From Paenibacillus sp. FSL R5-0345 (GTDB taxonomy: Bacteria; Bacillota; Bacilli; Paenibacillales; Paenibacillaceae): a stretch of 64,000 bases of DNA. Under the pieces are notes generated by a model. It was not told the DNA's origin and ran no database searches. It saw nothing but the letters and a program-made list of their open reading frames with translations. Where the stretch lies: positions 6,262,001 to 6,326,000 of the forward strand of contig NZ_CP009281.1 in NCBI RefSeq assembly GCF_000758585.1, written 5' to 3'. Below are positions 10,279 through 18,444 of this stretch, piece by piece; within the stretch, counting starts at the first letter, position 1; each line of letters starts with the position of its first letter. Made by a program: the position numbers and the translations under genes.

Positions 10279-10376
10279 GAAACGGGTACCCCATTCAGAT
10301 CAAAGAATGGTATCCGTTTCCCCGAAAAATAAATATATAGATAAAGTATGGAGTAACTTTATACTCTCCTATATTC
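10279..10376. repeat. Dispersed palindromic repeat, family 2, copy 1
   Basis: Two hairpins in tandem: GAAACGG-GTACCCCATTC paired with GAATGGTATCCGTTTC (10279-10320), then an AT-rich hairpin ATAAAGT...ACTTTAT (10341-10362) ending in TATACTCTCCTATATT. The same two-part layout occurs at 31708-31803 and 56870-56962, in the same orientation. It lies between prfB and the YitT-family gene. Some T-rich sequence follows the AT hairpin on the minus strand, so it may double as a prfB terminator. Confidence 0.7.
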
Positions 10377-10389
10377 CCGAAAAAATCCC

Positions 10390-11503
10390 TTAGTCCGCCT
10401 CAACCTTGATCTGGCTACGCAAGTAGCCATCGATGAACGCATCCAGATCTCCGTCCATTACCGCACCCACATTACCCGTTTCTACGGAAGTACGGTGATC
10501 CTTGACCATGTTATATGGATGGAATACATAAGAACGGATCTGACTGCCCCAAGCGATATCGGATTGCTCACCGCGAATCTCATCCAATTGCTGCTGCTGT
10601 TCTTGCAGTTTGCGCTCATATAGTTTAGAACGTAGCATCTTCATTGCTTGTTCCCGGTTCTTGATCTGTGAACGTTCATTCTGGCAGGTTACCACCACAC
10701 CCGAAGGTAAGTGAGTAATCCGTACCGCAGAGTCTGTGGTATTGATATGCTGACCACCGGCACCGCTCGCACGATACGTATCGATCTTAAGATCCTCGGT
10801 ACGGATCTCAACTTCTACGTCATCCGTAATTTCCGGAACTACGTCACAGGATACAAAAGAGGTATGGCGTCTACCAGAAGAGTCAAACGGAGAAATCCGC
10901 ACCAATCGATGTACACCCTTTTCAGCTTTCAGATATCCATATACATTGAAGCCTTTGATGAGCAGTGTGACACTCTTGATTCCCGCTTCATCACCCGGCA
11001 AATAATCCAACACCTCAACCTTGAATCCACGTTTTTCAGCCCAACGGGTATACATCCGCAGCAGCATTTGTCCCCAGTCCTGGGATTCCGTACCGCCCGC
11101 ACCCGGATGGAGCTCAAGGATTGCATTCAGCTTGTCATACGGCTGGTTAAGTAGCAATTGCAGCTCGAATTCATCCACTTTTCTGCCTAAGCTGCTGATT
11201 GTCTCCCCAATCTCTGCCGCAAGATCTTCATCGCCTTCTTCGTCCGCAAGCTCTGCCATCATCGCAGCATCGTCGTATTCTTGTTGCAGCTTCTCGTATT
11301 GATCCACGGAAGATTTCACAGCATTCATCTCGCCGATCACACTCTGTGCTTGCTCTGGATTATCCCAGAAGCCTGGAGCAGCCATTTTTTCTTCAAAGTT
11401 AGAAATCATCTCTTGCTTAAGATCTAAGTCAAAGAGACCCCCTAAGGTCAGTTAGTTTCTTGCCTATTTCACGCAGATCTTGCTTTACATTCGCTTCTAT
11501 CAT
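10390..11503 (-). CDS. prfB: peptide chain release factor 2, with programmed +1 frameshift
   Basis: RF2 recognises UGA and UAA stop codons and triggers peptide release. Translation starts at ATG 11503 ([17 protein letters not shown]) behind AAAGGTGA, runs 24 codons to an in-frame TGA at 11429-11431, and must shift +1 at CTT-TGA-C to enter the long frame, giving about 370 residues. The internal Shine-Dalgarno-like AGGGGG just before TCT-CTT-TGA-C is the classic RF2 autoregulatory site. The long frame carries the GGQ motif ([15 protein letters not shown]) and the anticodon-like SPF tripeptide (RISPFDSSG). It follows secA, as in Bacillus. Confidence 0.96.
11425..11441 (-). promoter_or_regulatory. 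prfB +1 frameshift site
   Basis: On the minus strand AGGGGG-TCT-CTT-TGA-C: a Shine-Dalgarno-like stimulator, the slippery CTT codon and the poorly terminated UGA-C. The downstream frame resumes at GAC (11430). This matches the conserved bacterial RF2 autoregulatory signal in which low RF2 favours the shift. Confidence 0.95.
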
Positions 11504-11565
11504 AGGTCACTTCACCTTTCAAAATAGGTTGTTACGGTCTTCGCTCTAATGGATAGTTAGTGCGT

Positions 11566-11723
11566 GAGTGAATGATTAGCCATTCCGAGAAGGATTGGAC
11601 TTCCGATCGCTGTTATCCTCAGATTCCTTGATTAGATAACCGCACTTGCGGTTGGAATCTGAAGATAAAGGCGAGCGCTACGCTTCTCCAGTTCCAAACC
11701 TTCTCTCCATTCCTCATTCACTC
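11566..11723. repeat. Dispersed palindromic repeat, family 1, copy B
   Basis: Homologous to copy A at 3474-3580. The inner arms are TTATC-CTCAGATTCC and GGAATCTGA-AGATAA around CCGCA-CT-TGCGG. The inverted repeat extends further here: GAGTGAATGA (11566-11575) pairs perfectly with TCATTCACTC (11714-11723), and CCGAGAAGG faces CCTTCTCTCC. Blocks shared with copy A are GGACTTCC, TCGCTGTTATC, GATAAAGGCGA and CGCTACGCT. It fills most of the secA-prfB gap. Confidence 0.8.
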
Positions 11724-11738
11724 GAATACTAAACATCC

Positions 11739-11792
11739 AAAAAAGCGACTGGGCCGTAAACGGGGGATACCCCCGGGCCCAGCCGCTCTTTA
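11739..11792 (-). terminator. Terminator after secA
   Basis: A long stem (AAGAGCGGCTGGGCCC with GGCCCAGTCGCTT) is followed by a T-run (TTTTTTGG) on the minus strand. Confidence 0.88.
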
Positions 11793-11869
11793 TGGTTAGT
11801 ATACCCATAGACATCAGGGATACAGACTTACATCTTACTCCTGATTATGAGTGCTACTGAACGTTTATC

Positions 11870-14377
11870 TTATGCGTTTTGACCGTGGCAATTCTTGTAC
11901 TTCTTGCCGCTTCCGCAAGGGCAAAGATCGTTACGGCCAGTTACAGCCTCAACATGAACCGGACGTTTCTCAACAGGCTCTCCGTTTGTAGAAATCTTGT
12001 CTTCATCAATAACGGATTGACGTTCCTGATTCGCTTCGATGTGAGCCTTCATAATATAAGTAGCTACTTCTTCTTGAATCGTAGCAGTCATAGTATTAAA
12101 CATCTCAAAACCTTCGAATTGATACTCGCGAAGTGGATCCGTACCCCCGTAAGCACGCAAGTGAATCCCTTGACGCAATTGATCCATTGCATCAATATGA
12201 TCCATCCATTTGCTATCTACGGAACGAAGCACGATTACCTTCTCGAATTCACGTACAAGTTCTGAACCTAGACGTTCTTCACGTGCAGCATATTTCTCAA
12301 GCACACGTTCGAAAATAAACTCGATGATCTCCTCTGCTTCCTTACCCCATAGAATATCACGGGTTAAAGCACCTTCTTCAAGCAGCTTGCTGTTTACGTA
12401 ATCAGCAACTTCTTGCAGTTCCCAGTTCTCAGGAATATCATCGCTACAGTGTGCAAGAACGATACGCTCAATTACTGGTTTGATCATTTCAAGCACGATA
12501 TCTTTAATATTATCAGACTCCAGAATCTCACGGCGTTGTTTATAAATAATTTCACGCTGCTGATTCATCACGTCATCGTATTGCAATACGACTTTACGGA
12601 TATCAAAGTTATTGCCTTCAACACGTTTCTGAGCAGATTCTACAGCACGTGTGATCATGCGGCTCTCAATCGGCTGATCTTCCTCAAATCCGAGACGATC
12701 CATCATAGTTAGAACGTTGTCAGCACCAAAACGCTTCATAAGCTCATCGCCAAGCGACAAGTAGAATTGTGTAGAACCAGGGTCACCTTGACGACCCGCA
12801 CGACCGCGCAGCTGGTTATCAATCCGACGCGATTCATGACGTTCTGTACCAATAATATGCAGACCTCCAAGATCTGTCACACCTTCACCTAGAACGATGT
12901 CCGTACCACGTCCAGCCATGTTGGTAGCAATCGTAACTGTACCCGGTTGACCTGCATGTGTAATGATTTCCGCTTCTTCAGCGTGATGCTTCGCGTTAAG
13001 CACTTGGTGTCTAACACCTTTACGCTTCAGCATTTCAGATACGAGCTCTGAATTCTCGATTGACACTGTACCAACCAGTACAGGCTGGTTCTTTTTGTGA
13101 CGCTCTACAATTTCTTCCACAACAGCTTTGAACTTACCGTTCTCACTCTTGTAAACAACATCCGGCATATCTACACGTTGATTCGGTTTGTTCGTAGGGA
13201 CTTGAAGAACTTCAAGACCATAAATCTTCTTAAATTCCTCTTCCTCAGTCTTCGCTGTACCTGTCATACCGCCCAGTTTGCGATACATACGGAAGTAGTT
13301 CTGGAATGTGATCGTTGCAAGAGTCATACTTTCATTCTGTACTTCAATTTCTTCCTTCGCTTCAATCGCTTGGTGCAATCCATCGCTATAGCGACGTCCT
13401 GACATTAGACGTCCTGTAAATTCATCGACAATAACGACCTCACCCTCGTTTACAACGTAATCTACGTCACGACGCATAATTACGTTTGCTTTCAGGGCTT
13501 GGACGATATGGTGATTCAAGGTCACATGACTGTGATCATACAAGTTCTCAATACCAAAAGCGCGCTCAGCAGTAGCTACACCTTTTTCAGTCAAGGCTAC
13601 AGACTTCACTTTAATATCAACTGTGTAGTCTTCCTCAGCTTTAAGCTTTTTCACGAAACGGTCTGCTGAAAAGTACAATTCTGTAGACTTCTCAGCTTGT
13701 CCGGAAATGATAAGAGGTGTACGTGCTTCATCAATAAGAATAGAGTCCACTTCATCAATAATACAGAAATACAGAGGGCGCTGAACCATTTGCTCTTTAT
13801 AGAGCACCATGTTGTCACGCAAATAATCAAAACCAAATTCGTTGTTCGTGCCGTACGTAATATCGCAGGCATAAGCAGCTTGTTTATCAGCATGGTCCAT
13901 ACCGCTCAGGTTAACCCCAACCGTCATGCCCAGGAAGTTATAAATTTGTGCCATTTGTGCGCTATCGCGCTGAGCCAAATAGTCATTGACCGTTACTACG
14001 TGTACACCTTTACCTAGCAAAGCATTCAAATACACTGGCAATGTACCTACTAGCGTCTTACCTTCACCAGTCTTCATCTCGGAGATTCGGCCTTCATGCA
14101 GAGCCATACCACCAATCAGCTGCACATCAAAATGCCGCATACCAAGTGTCCGCTTGGAAGCTTCACGCACGGTTGCAAATGCCTCGGGAAGAATTTCTTC
14201 CAAAGTTTCGCCTTTTTCAATACGGGCACGGAATTCTGCTGTCTTAGCTTGTAACTGTTCATCAGACAGCTTTACAAATTCCGGTTCCAATCCATTAATT
14301 ACATCGACTGTCTTCATGAGACGTTTAACGTCACGATCGTTGGTGTCTCCGAATATTTTCTTTACAAGTCCTAGCAT
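11870..14377 (-). CDS. secA: preprotein translocase ATPase SecA
   Basis: Motor ATPase that drives secretory proteins through SecYEG; here it would export flagellar, SLH and other surface proteins. It has 835 residues, the normal length. Walker A is [14 protein letters not shown] (about residues 100-113), the DEAD-type Walker B is [16 protein letters not shown], and the helicase C-terminal half has [15 protein letters not shown] and [13 protein letters not shown]. The C-terminal tail has the zinc/SecB-type motif [17 protein letters not shown] at 14377 with AAGGGGT upstream. It is flanked by hpf and prfB, a conserved Bacillus order. Confidence 0.97.
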   Translation of the reverse strand: MLGLVKKIFGDTNDRDVKRLMKTVDVINGLEPEFVKLSDEQLQAKTAEFRARIEKGETLEEILPEAFATVREASKRTLGMRHFDVQLIGGMALHEGRISEMKTGEGKTLVGTLPVYLNALLGKGVHVVTVNDYLAQRDSAQMAQIYNFLGMTVGVNLSGMDHADKQAAYACDITYGTNNEFGFDYLRDNMVLYKEQMVQRPLYFCIIDEVDSILIDEARTPLIISGQAEKSTELYFSADRFVKKLKAEEDYTVDIKVKSVALTEKGVATAERAFGIENLYDHSHVTLNHHIVQALKANVIMRRDVDYVVNEGEVVIVDEFTGRLMSGRRYSDGLHQAIEAKEEIEVQNESMTLATITFQNYFRMYRKLGGMTGTAKTEEEEFKKIYGLEVLQVPTNKPNQRVDMPDVVYKSENGKFKAVVEEIVERHKKNQPVLVGTVSIENSELVSEMLKRKGVRHQVLNAKHHAEEAEIITHAGQPGTVTIATNMAGRGTDIVLGEGVTDLGGLHIIGTERHESRRIDNQLRGRAGRQGDPGSTQFYLSLGDELMKRFGADNVLTMMDRLGFEEDQPIESRMITRAVESAQKRVEGNNFDIRKVVLQYDDVMNQQREIIYKQRREILESDNIKDIVLEMIKPVIERIVLAHCSDDIPENWELQEVADYVNSKLLEEGALTRDILWGKEAEEIIEFIFERVLEKYAAREERLGSELVREFEKVIVLRSVDSKWMDHIDAMDQLRQGIHLRAYGGTDPLREYQFEGFEMFNTMTATIQEEVATYIMKAHIEANQERQSVIDEDKISTNGEPVEKRPVHVEAVTGRNDLCPCGSGKKYKNCHGQNA

Positions 14378-14549
14378 GGTTAACCCCTTTCATGCAACAC
14401 AGATGGTGGAACCGAGCCCATCCTCACAAAATTGAAAGGGCCATTTATAAATTCGATTCCGCTGCTTCATAAATTGTAACAGTTTGTAAGAGATGCCGCA
14501 ATACAAGGTGTATCAGCCACATTTTTCAAATCTATCCGCTTATACGCAC

Positions 14550-14584
14550 AAGAGCCCTATTCGCTTGCAGCGAATAGGGGCTCG
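14550..14584 (-). terminator. Terminator-like hairpin after hpf
   Basis: A strong 13-bp stem (GAGCCCCTATTCGC with GCGAATAGGGCTC, one bulge) with a TGCAA loop. The minus-strand tail TTGTGCG is only weakly T-rich, so termination efficiency is uncertain. Confidence 0.55.
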
Positions 14585-14656
14585 GTTTAAATTTCTTAGG
14601 TTCTGACTAACTGTCGAAGCCCTTTATACTTTGAGCATAACTGGCATCATTGGATC

Positions 14657-15205
14657 TTAGCCCTGTTCAATCAGTCCATATTTACCATCATCACGTTTGT
14701 AAACTACGCTTACTTCCGAGGTGTCGATATTGGAAAACACAAAGAAATTATGTCCAACCATATTCATTTGAAGAATCGCTTCTTCAACATCCATCGGCTT
14801 CATCGTAAAGCGCTTGTTCCGCACAACTTCTAAATCATCATAATCTTGTTCTTCTACAGCAACAGCGGTACTTGCTCCGTCCACAAACAGCGTCTTGAGT
14901 CCCTCTTGACGGAACTTACGATTGATCTTCGTTTTGTGTTTGCGAATTTGACGTTCCAGCTTGTCCACAACGGCATCTATGGAAGCATACATGTCATCGC
15001 TGCGATCTTCCGCACGAAGCGTCACGCCAGCAAGCGGAATGGTTACTTCCACCGTATGAAGGCCGCGAACTACGCCAAGCGTCACAGACCCTTCAGAGGT
15101 AGGGGGTGCTTCGAAATACTTCTCAAGTTTGCTGAGCTTCTTATCAACATACTCTCTCAAAGCGTCGGTCACGTCAATTTGTTGACCTCGAATGGTGAAT
15201 TGCAT
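14657..15205 (-). CDS. hpf: long-form ribosome hibernation promoting factor
   Basis: Binds the 30S decoding region and dimerises 70S ribosomes into inactive 100S particles in stationary phase or stress. The N-terminal HPF/RaiA domain (MQFTIRGQQIDVTDALREYV) and the C-terminal dimerisation domain (RFTMKPMDVEEAILQMNMVGH to the end) are joined by a linker, the long form typical of Firmicutes. A GTG at 15211 is in frame but abuts the ribosome site; ATG at 15205 is seven bases behind GGAGG, giving 182 residues. A good promoter lies at 15233-15261. Confidence 0.95.
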   Translation of the reverse strand: MQFTIRGQQIDVTDALREYVDKKLSKLEKYFEAPPTSEGSVTLGVVRGLHTVEVTIPLAGVTLRAEDRSDDMYASIDAVVDKLERQIRKHKTKINRKFRQEGLKTLFVDGASTAVAVEEQDYDDLEVVRNKRFTMKPMDVEEAILQMNMVGHNFFVFSNIDTSEVSVVYKRDDGKYGLIEQG

Positions 15206-15232
15206 GGCCACTCCTCCTTTAGTTACACCTTC

Positions 15233-15261
15233 ATTATACCAAATTGTTAAGGCTAAGTAAA
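15233..15261 (-). promoter_or_regulatory. hpf promoter
   Basis: TTTACT (15256-15261), a 17-base spacer and TATAAT (15233-15238) preceded by TGG, an extended -10. The transcript would have a leader of about 20 bases. It looks like SigmaA; a stress-sigma overlap cannot be seen by eye. Confidence 0.7.
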
Positions 15262-15315
15262 AAGTAATTCCTTACAGCCCTTACAATTAGATAACAATTA
15301 TTGTCGTAGTGTTCA

Positions 15316-15361
15316 CAAATAAAACAAGTCCGGCAAGAGCAACTATTCGCCTCACCGGACC
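15316..15361 (-). terminator. Terminator after the small SLH gene
   Basis: The stem GTCCGGTGAGG with CTCTTGCCGGAC is followed by TTGTTTTATTT on the minus strand. Confidence 0.85.
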
Positions 15362-15434
15362 AAGAGTAAACCTGTCGTTATTATAGTACGAATTCCATTC
15401 TTATATTCCCAAACTGAGACAGTATAAGATTAAG

Positions 15435-16880
15435 TTACTTGGTATGAATTTGAATGATTTCTACAGGTGACAATTGCGTACCTGATCCTGTAATAACGTA
15501 TACCTTATAGGCAGTATTGGCTGTCAATCCAGTCAATGTATGCGTATGTTTTACACCAGGAGCGAACGTAAGCGTGTCCGTCCATGGAGCAGTCAATGCT
15601 GTACCAGTACTATTCTGGCCTAAAGAAATTTGTGTTGCACTAGGTGCTTTTTCATTAGCAGGCAATACTACATATCTTACTGGGGTTGGAGCGGCACCTG
15701 TCACACCATATTTAACATATACATCTGCTGTAACAGTACCTACTTGTCCTGGTTCAAAAAGCGTAAACGAGTTTGTAGTTACCTGAGCAGTAGTTAATCG
15801 AACGGTTGTCACAGTAGACAGATTGCCAGATGCATCCGCTGCTACGATATATGTTGCGTATTCTGTCCCAGGATTCAATCCGTAAACCGAGAATGTAACA
15901 TTTGTTTTGGCTACAGCTGCAACACTTCCGTGAATTTCGCTTGCAGTTCCATTGCTGATTTGTCCTTTTTCCACCTGTAATGCACTCGGTGCAGTTACGT
16001 TAGCAGTATAAGGAGCTACAACATAGTACACTGAGCCTGTTACGGAAGATGTCAGGTATACATCGGCTGTTACCGAACCAACGTTACCATAGGTTGCCCC
16101 ACTTACGGTTGGAGTTGTGACATCTCCACCACCGTTACCGCCGCCAGATCCACCACCGCTGCCTCCACCAGTACTACCGCCAGGAGTAGCTGTTGGGGTT
16201 GGTGTAGCTGTTGGTGTCGGAGTAGCTGTTGGCGTTGGGGTAGGTACTACTCCACCACCTGTGCCGCTACCTGGGTAATAGATGACTGAGGTATTGATGA
16301 TACCTACAGCCTCTGCACGTGTTAACGATCTCTTAGGACCGAAGGTTCCGTCCGGATAACCGTTAATAATCTTCTTATCCGCTGCAGCGGCTACTGCACC
16401 TTTTGCCCATGCTGCAATTTGTGCATTGTCTTTAAATTTGCTAGTAGTGGTATTGGTGCTCAATTTAAGTAATTTTGCAGCCATTACAGCTGCCTCTTGT
16501 CTTGTGAGCGGACTATTAGGACGGAACGTATTGTCCTCGTATCCTCCGATATAACCAGCTTCCACGGCTTTAGCCACTTCACTGTAGTTCCAGTTTGTAC
16601 TTTTCATATCTTTAAAGCTTACAGTTGCTTTTTCTGTAAAACCGAACAGGCGATTTACCAGAGTCACATACTCTCCACGTGTAATTGCCTTATTTGGTTT
16701 AACAGTACCGTCTGGGTATCCTCCAAGGTATCCTCTATCTAGCCATTCCTGTAGCTGACCTTGGGCCCAGTGACCTTGAATATCCTTAGGTACGGAGGCG
16801 GCAGATACGCTGCCAAGAGATCCTAATAATATACTAACTCCTAAAACTCCGGTCATAAGACCGCGCAACTTCTTTTTCAT
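15435..16880 (-). CDS. SLH-domain surface protein with proline-threonine linker and FN3-like C-terminus
   Basis: A secreted protein anchored by three N-terminal SLH repeats (each around an ITRGEYV, LTRQEAAV or LTRAEAVG block, roughly residues 30-195). After the SLH part come a proline/threonine-rich linker (repeats of PTPTAT) and a glycine-serine stretch (GGGSGGGSGGG), then two beta-rich segments with NPGTEYATYIVAADASG and LTANTAYKVYVITGSG that look like fibronectin-type domains. An upstream ATG at 16892 abuts the AGGAGG site, so ATG 16880 (MKKKLRGLMTGVLG, a clear signal peptide ending near SVSAA) is preferred, 481 residues. Partner polymer: the CsaB-pyruvylated wall polymer. Substrate unknown. 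Confidence 0.85.
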   Translation of the reverse strand: MKKKLRGLMTGVLGVSILLGSLGSVSAASVPKDIQGHWAQGQLQEWLDRGYLGGYPDGTVKPNKAITRGEYVTLVNRLFGFTEKATVSFKDMKSTNWNYSEVAKAVEAGYIGGYEDNTFRPNSPLTRQEAAVMAAKLLKLSTNTTTSKFKDNAQIAAWAKGAVAAAADKKIINGYPDGTFGPKRSLTRAEAVGIINTSVIYYPGSGTGGGVVPTPTPTATPTPTATPTPTATPGGSTGGGSGGGSGGGNGGGDVTTPTVSGATYGNVGSVTADVYLTSSVTGSVYYVVAPYTANVTAPSALQVEKGQISNGTASEIHGSVAAVAKTNVTFSVYGLNPGTEYATYIVAADASGNLSTVTTVRLTTAQVTTNSFTLFEPGQVGTVTADVYVKYGVTGAAPTPVRYVVLPANEKAPSATQISLGQNSTGTALTAPWTDTLTFAPGVKHTHTLTGLTANTAYKVYVITGSGTQLSPVEIIQIHTK

Positions 16881-17104
16881 CCTGCTAATCATCCTCCTAA
16901 AAGTTTTGATAGCATAGGCTATATGAATCTTTTCTTAGATGTATTGACCTAGGCTAACATAGTGTGCGTCGAGGTAAGATAAACAGCTCAACGTACAACT
17001 ATTACCCACATTTCGAAGAGTTCTAACATTTTCCATAATATGAATTTACAAAGCACGCTATTTTCTAGCTTTTAACAGCCTTAATGGAGGTTTATGAGAG
17101 CACA

Positions 17105-17160
17105 AAATATCCCCACAAAGTGGAGCTTTACTTCGATGCATACTCAGGTACTTTGCGGGG
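17105..17160. repeat. Palindromic intergenic element
   Basis: The arms CCCC-A-CAAAGT (17112-17122) and ACTTTG-C-GGGG (about 17149-17159) enclose a loop region containing GGAGCTTTACTTCGATGC. Possible MITE-like or structured element; only one copy seen in this window. Confidence 0.4.
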
Positions 17161-17170
17161 GCCCCAAACA

Positions 17171-17208
17171 CAAAAAAAGGACCTTGGGAGAGTTCCCAAG
17201 ATCCTTGC
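17171..17208 (-). terminator. Terminator after csp
   Basis: The stem AAGGATCTTGGGA with TCCCAAGGTCCTT is followed by seven T on the minus strand. Confidence 0.93.
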
Positions 17209-17265
17209 TAGCGCTGTCTAAATTGCTAACCATCTACTTATATGTAGGTCGGCTTAGCCGTATGA

Positions 17266-17463
17266 TTATAATTTGATTACGTTAGCTGCTTGTGGTCCGC
17301 GTGCACCTTCAACGATATCGAACTCTACGGATTGGCCTTCATCCAAAGTCTTGAAACCATCAGTTTGAATCGCGGAAAAGTGTACGAATACGTCGCCACC
17401 GTCTGCAGTTTCAATAAAACCATAACCTTTTTCTGCGTTAAACCATTTTACTTTACCTTCCAT
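17266..17463 (-). CDS. csp: cold-shock protein (CspA/CspB family)
   Basis: A 65-residue single cold-shock domain that binds single-stranded nucleic acid and acts as an RNA chaperone. RNP1 (KGYGFIE) and RNP2 (VFVHFSAI) are intact, and the opening [13 protein letters not shown] is typical. ATG at 17463 with AAGGGAATG-type ribosome site upstream. It is monocistronic, with a near-perfect promoter 54-84 bases upstream and its own terminator. Which paralogue (B, C or D) cannot be decided here. Confidence 0.95.
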   Translation of the reverse strand: MEGKVKWFNAEKGYGFIETADGGDVFVHFSAIQTDGFKTLDEGQSVEFDIVEGARGPQAANVIKL

Positions 17464-17516
17464 TGATTAAACATTCCCTTCGTCATCAGATGAACGTGAG
17501 TCTTGCTCACAAATCG

Positions 17517-17546
17517 ACTATACCACCGCAACTTCTTTATTGTCAA
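17517..17546 (-). promoter_or_regulatory. csp promoter
   Basis: Perfect TTGACA (17541-17546), an 18-base spacer, and TATAGT (17517-17522) with an upstream TGG making an extended -10. The leader is only about 45 bases, shorter than the long thermosensing cspA leaders of E. coli, but contains a small hairpin (GTGAGCAAGACTCAC). Confidence 0.85.
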
Positions 17547-17636
17547 TTGGAAAAGTAAATGTTTACATGCAATAATTTACCACGTAAAATATGACATTTA
17601 TCTCTCCTTAATTAAGAAATAGATTTGGTATAACGA

Positions 17637-17675
17637 TAAAATAAAAAGCAGACGGTATTTAATACCCGTCTACTC
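17637..17675 (-). terminator. Terminator after the flaG-fliDST unit
   Basis: The stem AGTAGACGGGTATT with AATACCGTCTGCT is followed by TTTTTATTTT on the minus strand. Confidence 0.88.
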
Positions 17676-17698
17676 CTATAGTGAAACACCGAAATAAA

Positions 17699-18034
17699 TT
17701 ATTTTCTGCGATCCATTAAAAAACTATCTGGGGTATAAGCAGCCTCGTAGGCGCTGCGTTGTACCTTGGCCTGATTACGCTTCTGCAGCCAGTCTTGGGC
17801 TTCCAAACGAAGAGCATTCATTCTGTCTAAGATTACATTGTCGTATCCCAAAATTCGATTAATTTCTTGTTTTTGTGCGGTTGTCGACTTACAAATTCCG
17901 GCTTGTTCTGCAATAGCGTCGACAAGCTCCTGACGATCCTCGACAAAAAACTCCAGTTCCTCATAGGTAGTCTCATCAAGTCTGTCCGTGATGCCTAAGG
18001 TCAGTTCCTTCAGGCTCTGAATTAACTCATCCAT
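17699..18034 (-). CDS. FliT-like flagellar protein
   Basis: About 111 residues, mainly helical (MDELIQSLKELTLGITDRL ... FVEDRQELVDAI), directly after fliS. Its position and size match the FliT-like chaperone family in Bacillales, which helps export or hold FliD; sequence conservation is too low to be sure. It overlaps fliS by eight bases, with ATG at 18034; an in-frame GTG at 18040 is the alternative. Last gene of the flaG-fliD-fliS unit, followed by a terminator. Confidence 0.65.
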   Translation of the reverse strand: MDELIQSLKELTLGITDRLDETTYEELEFFVEDRQELVDAIAEQAGICKSTTAQKQEINRILGYDNVILDRMNALRLEAQDWLQKRNQAKVQRSAYEAAYTPDSFLMDRRK

Positions 18035-18425
18035 GAGCACTTTCAGCCTGTCCCTGGCCTGCAGCGATTTTGGATGCTTGTAGCCAAGTTTCCCGAAGTT
18101 CTGTAAGGTAGCCGATAGCCTCTTCCGCTTTTTCTGGGCTCTTGCGGATGTTAGCTTCCACTAACAAGAAATTCGTATATTCATAAAGTGAATAAAGATT
18201 ATTAGATACCTCATAGGAGTAGTCCAATGTACTCATTAATTCACTAATAATCGTTTGAGCTTTGCCAAAATTCAGACTGGTCTTCTCATAGTCCTGTTTG
18301 CTTAGTCCATCCATTGCTGTTCTCGCAAAACGAATGGCTCCATCATACAACATGATTACCAACTGCGCAGGAGTTGATGTTTGAACAGACGACTGACGGT
18401 ATTTATCATATGGAGAAGTCATCAT
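18027..18425 (-). CDS. fliS: flagellar export chaperone FliS
   Basis: Binds flagellin in the cytoplasm, prevents polymerisation and guides it to the export gate. It has 132 residues. The family pattern YDKYRQSSVQTSTPAQLVIMLYDGAIRFA opens the protein, followed by four helices and the conserved LNFGKAQTIISEL segment. ATG at 18425 behind GAGGTG. It lies 20 bases after fliD. Confidence 0.95.
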   Translation of the reverse strand: MMTSPYDKYRQSSVQTSTPAQLVIMLYDGAIRFARTAMDGLSKQDYEKTSLNFGKAQTIISELMSTLDYSYEVSNNLYSLYEYTNFLLVEANIRKSPEKAEEAIGYLTELRETWLQASKIAAGQGQAESAHG

Positions 18426-18444
18426 GTAATGTCACCTCTATCGG

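Larger units (their letters stand above)
11504..11869. other. secA-prfB intergenic region
   Basis: 366 bases without a gene. Read on the minus strand it holds the secA terminator (11739-11792), family-1 repeat copy B (11566-11723) and the short prfB leader. I see no convincing prfB promoter outside the repeat. Confidence 0.7.
16881..17265. other. Intergenic region between csp and the small SLH gene
   Basis: 385 bases. It contains the csp terminator (17171-17208) and a palindromic element (17105-17160). The remainder upstream of the SLH gene is AT-rich; no convincing -35/-10 pair is visible. The short plus-strand frame here (17094-17276) has no coding features. Confidence 0.6.

Noticed and set aside
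16180-16245. Possible CRISPR-like short repeats
   Set aside because: They are the proline/threonine codon repeats of the SLH protein linker, in frame, without spacers.
17094-17276. 60-residue plus-strand frame near csp
   Set aside because: It runs through a palindromic element and the csp terminator.
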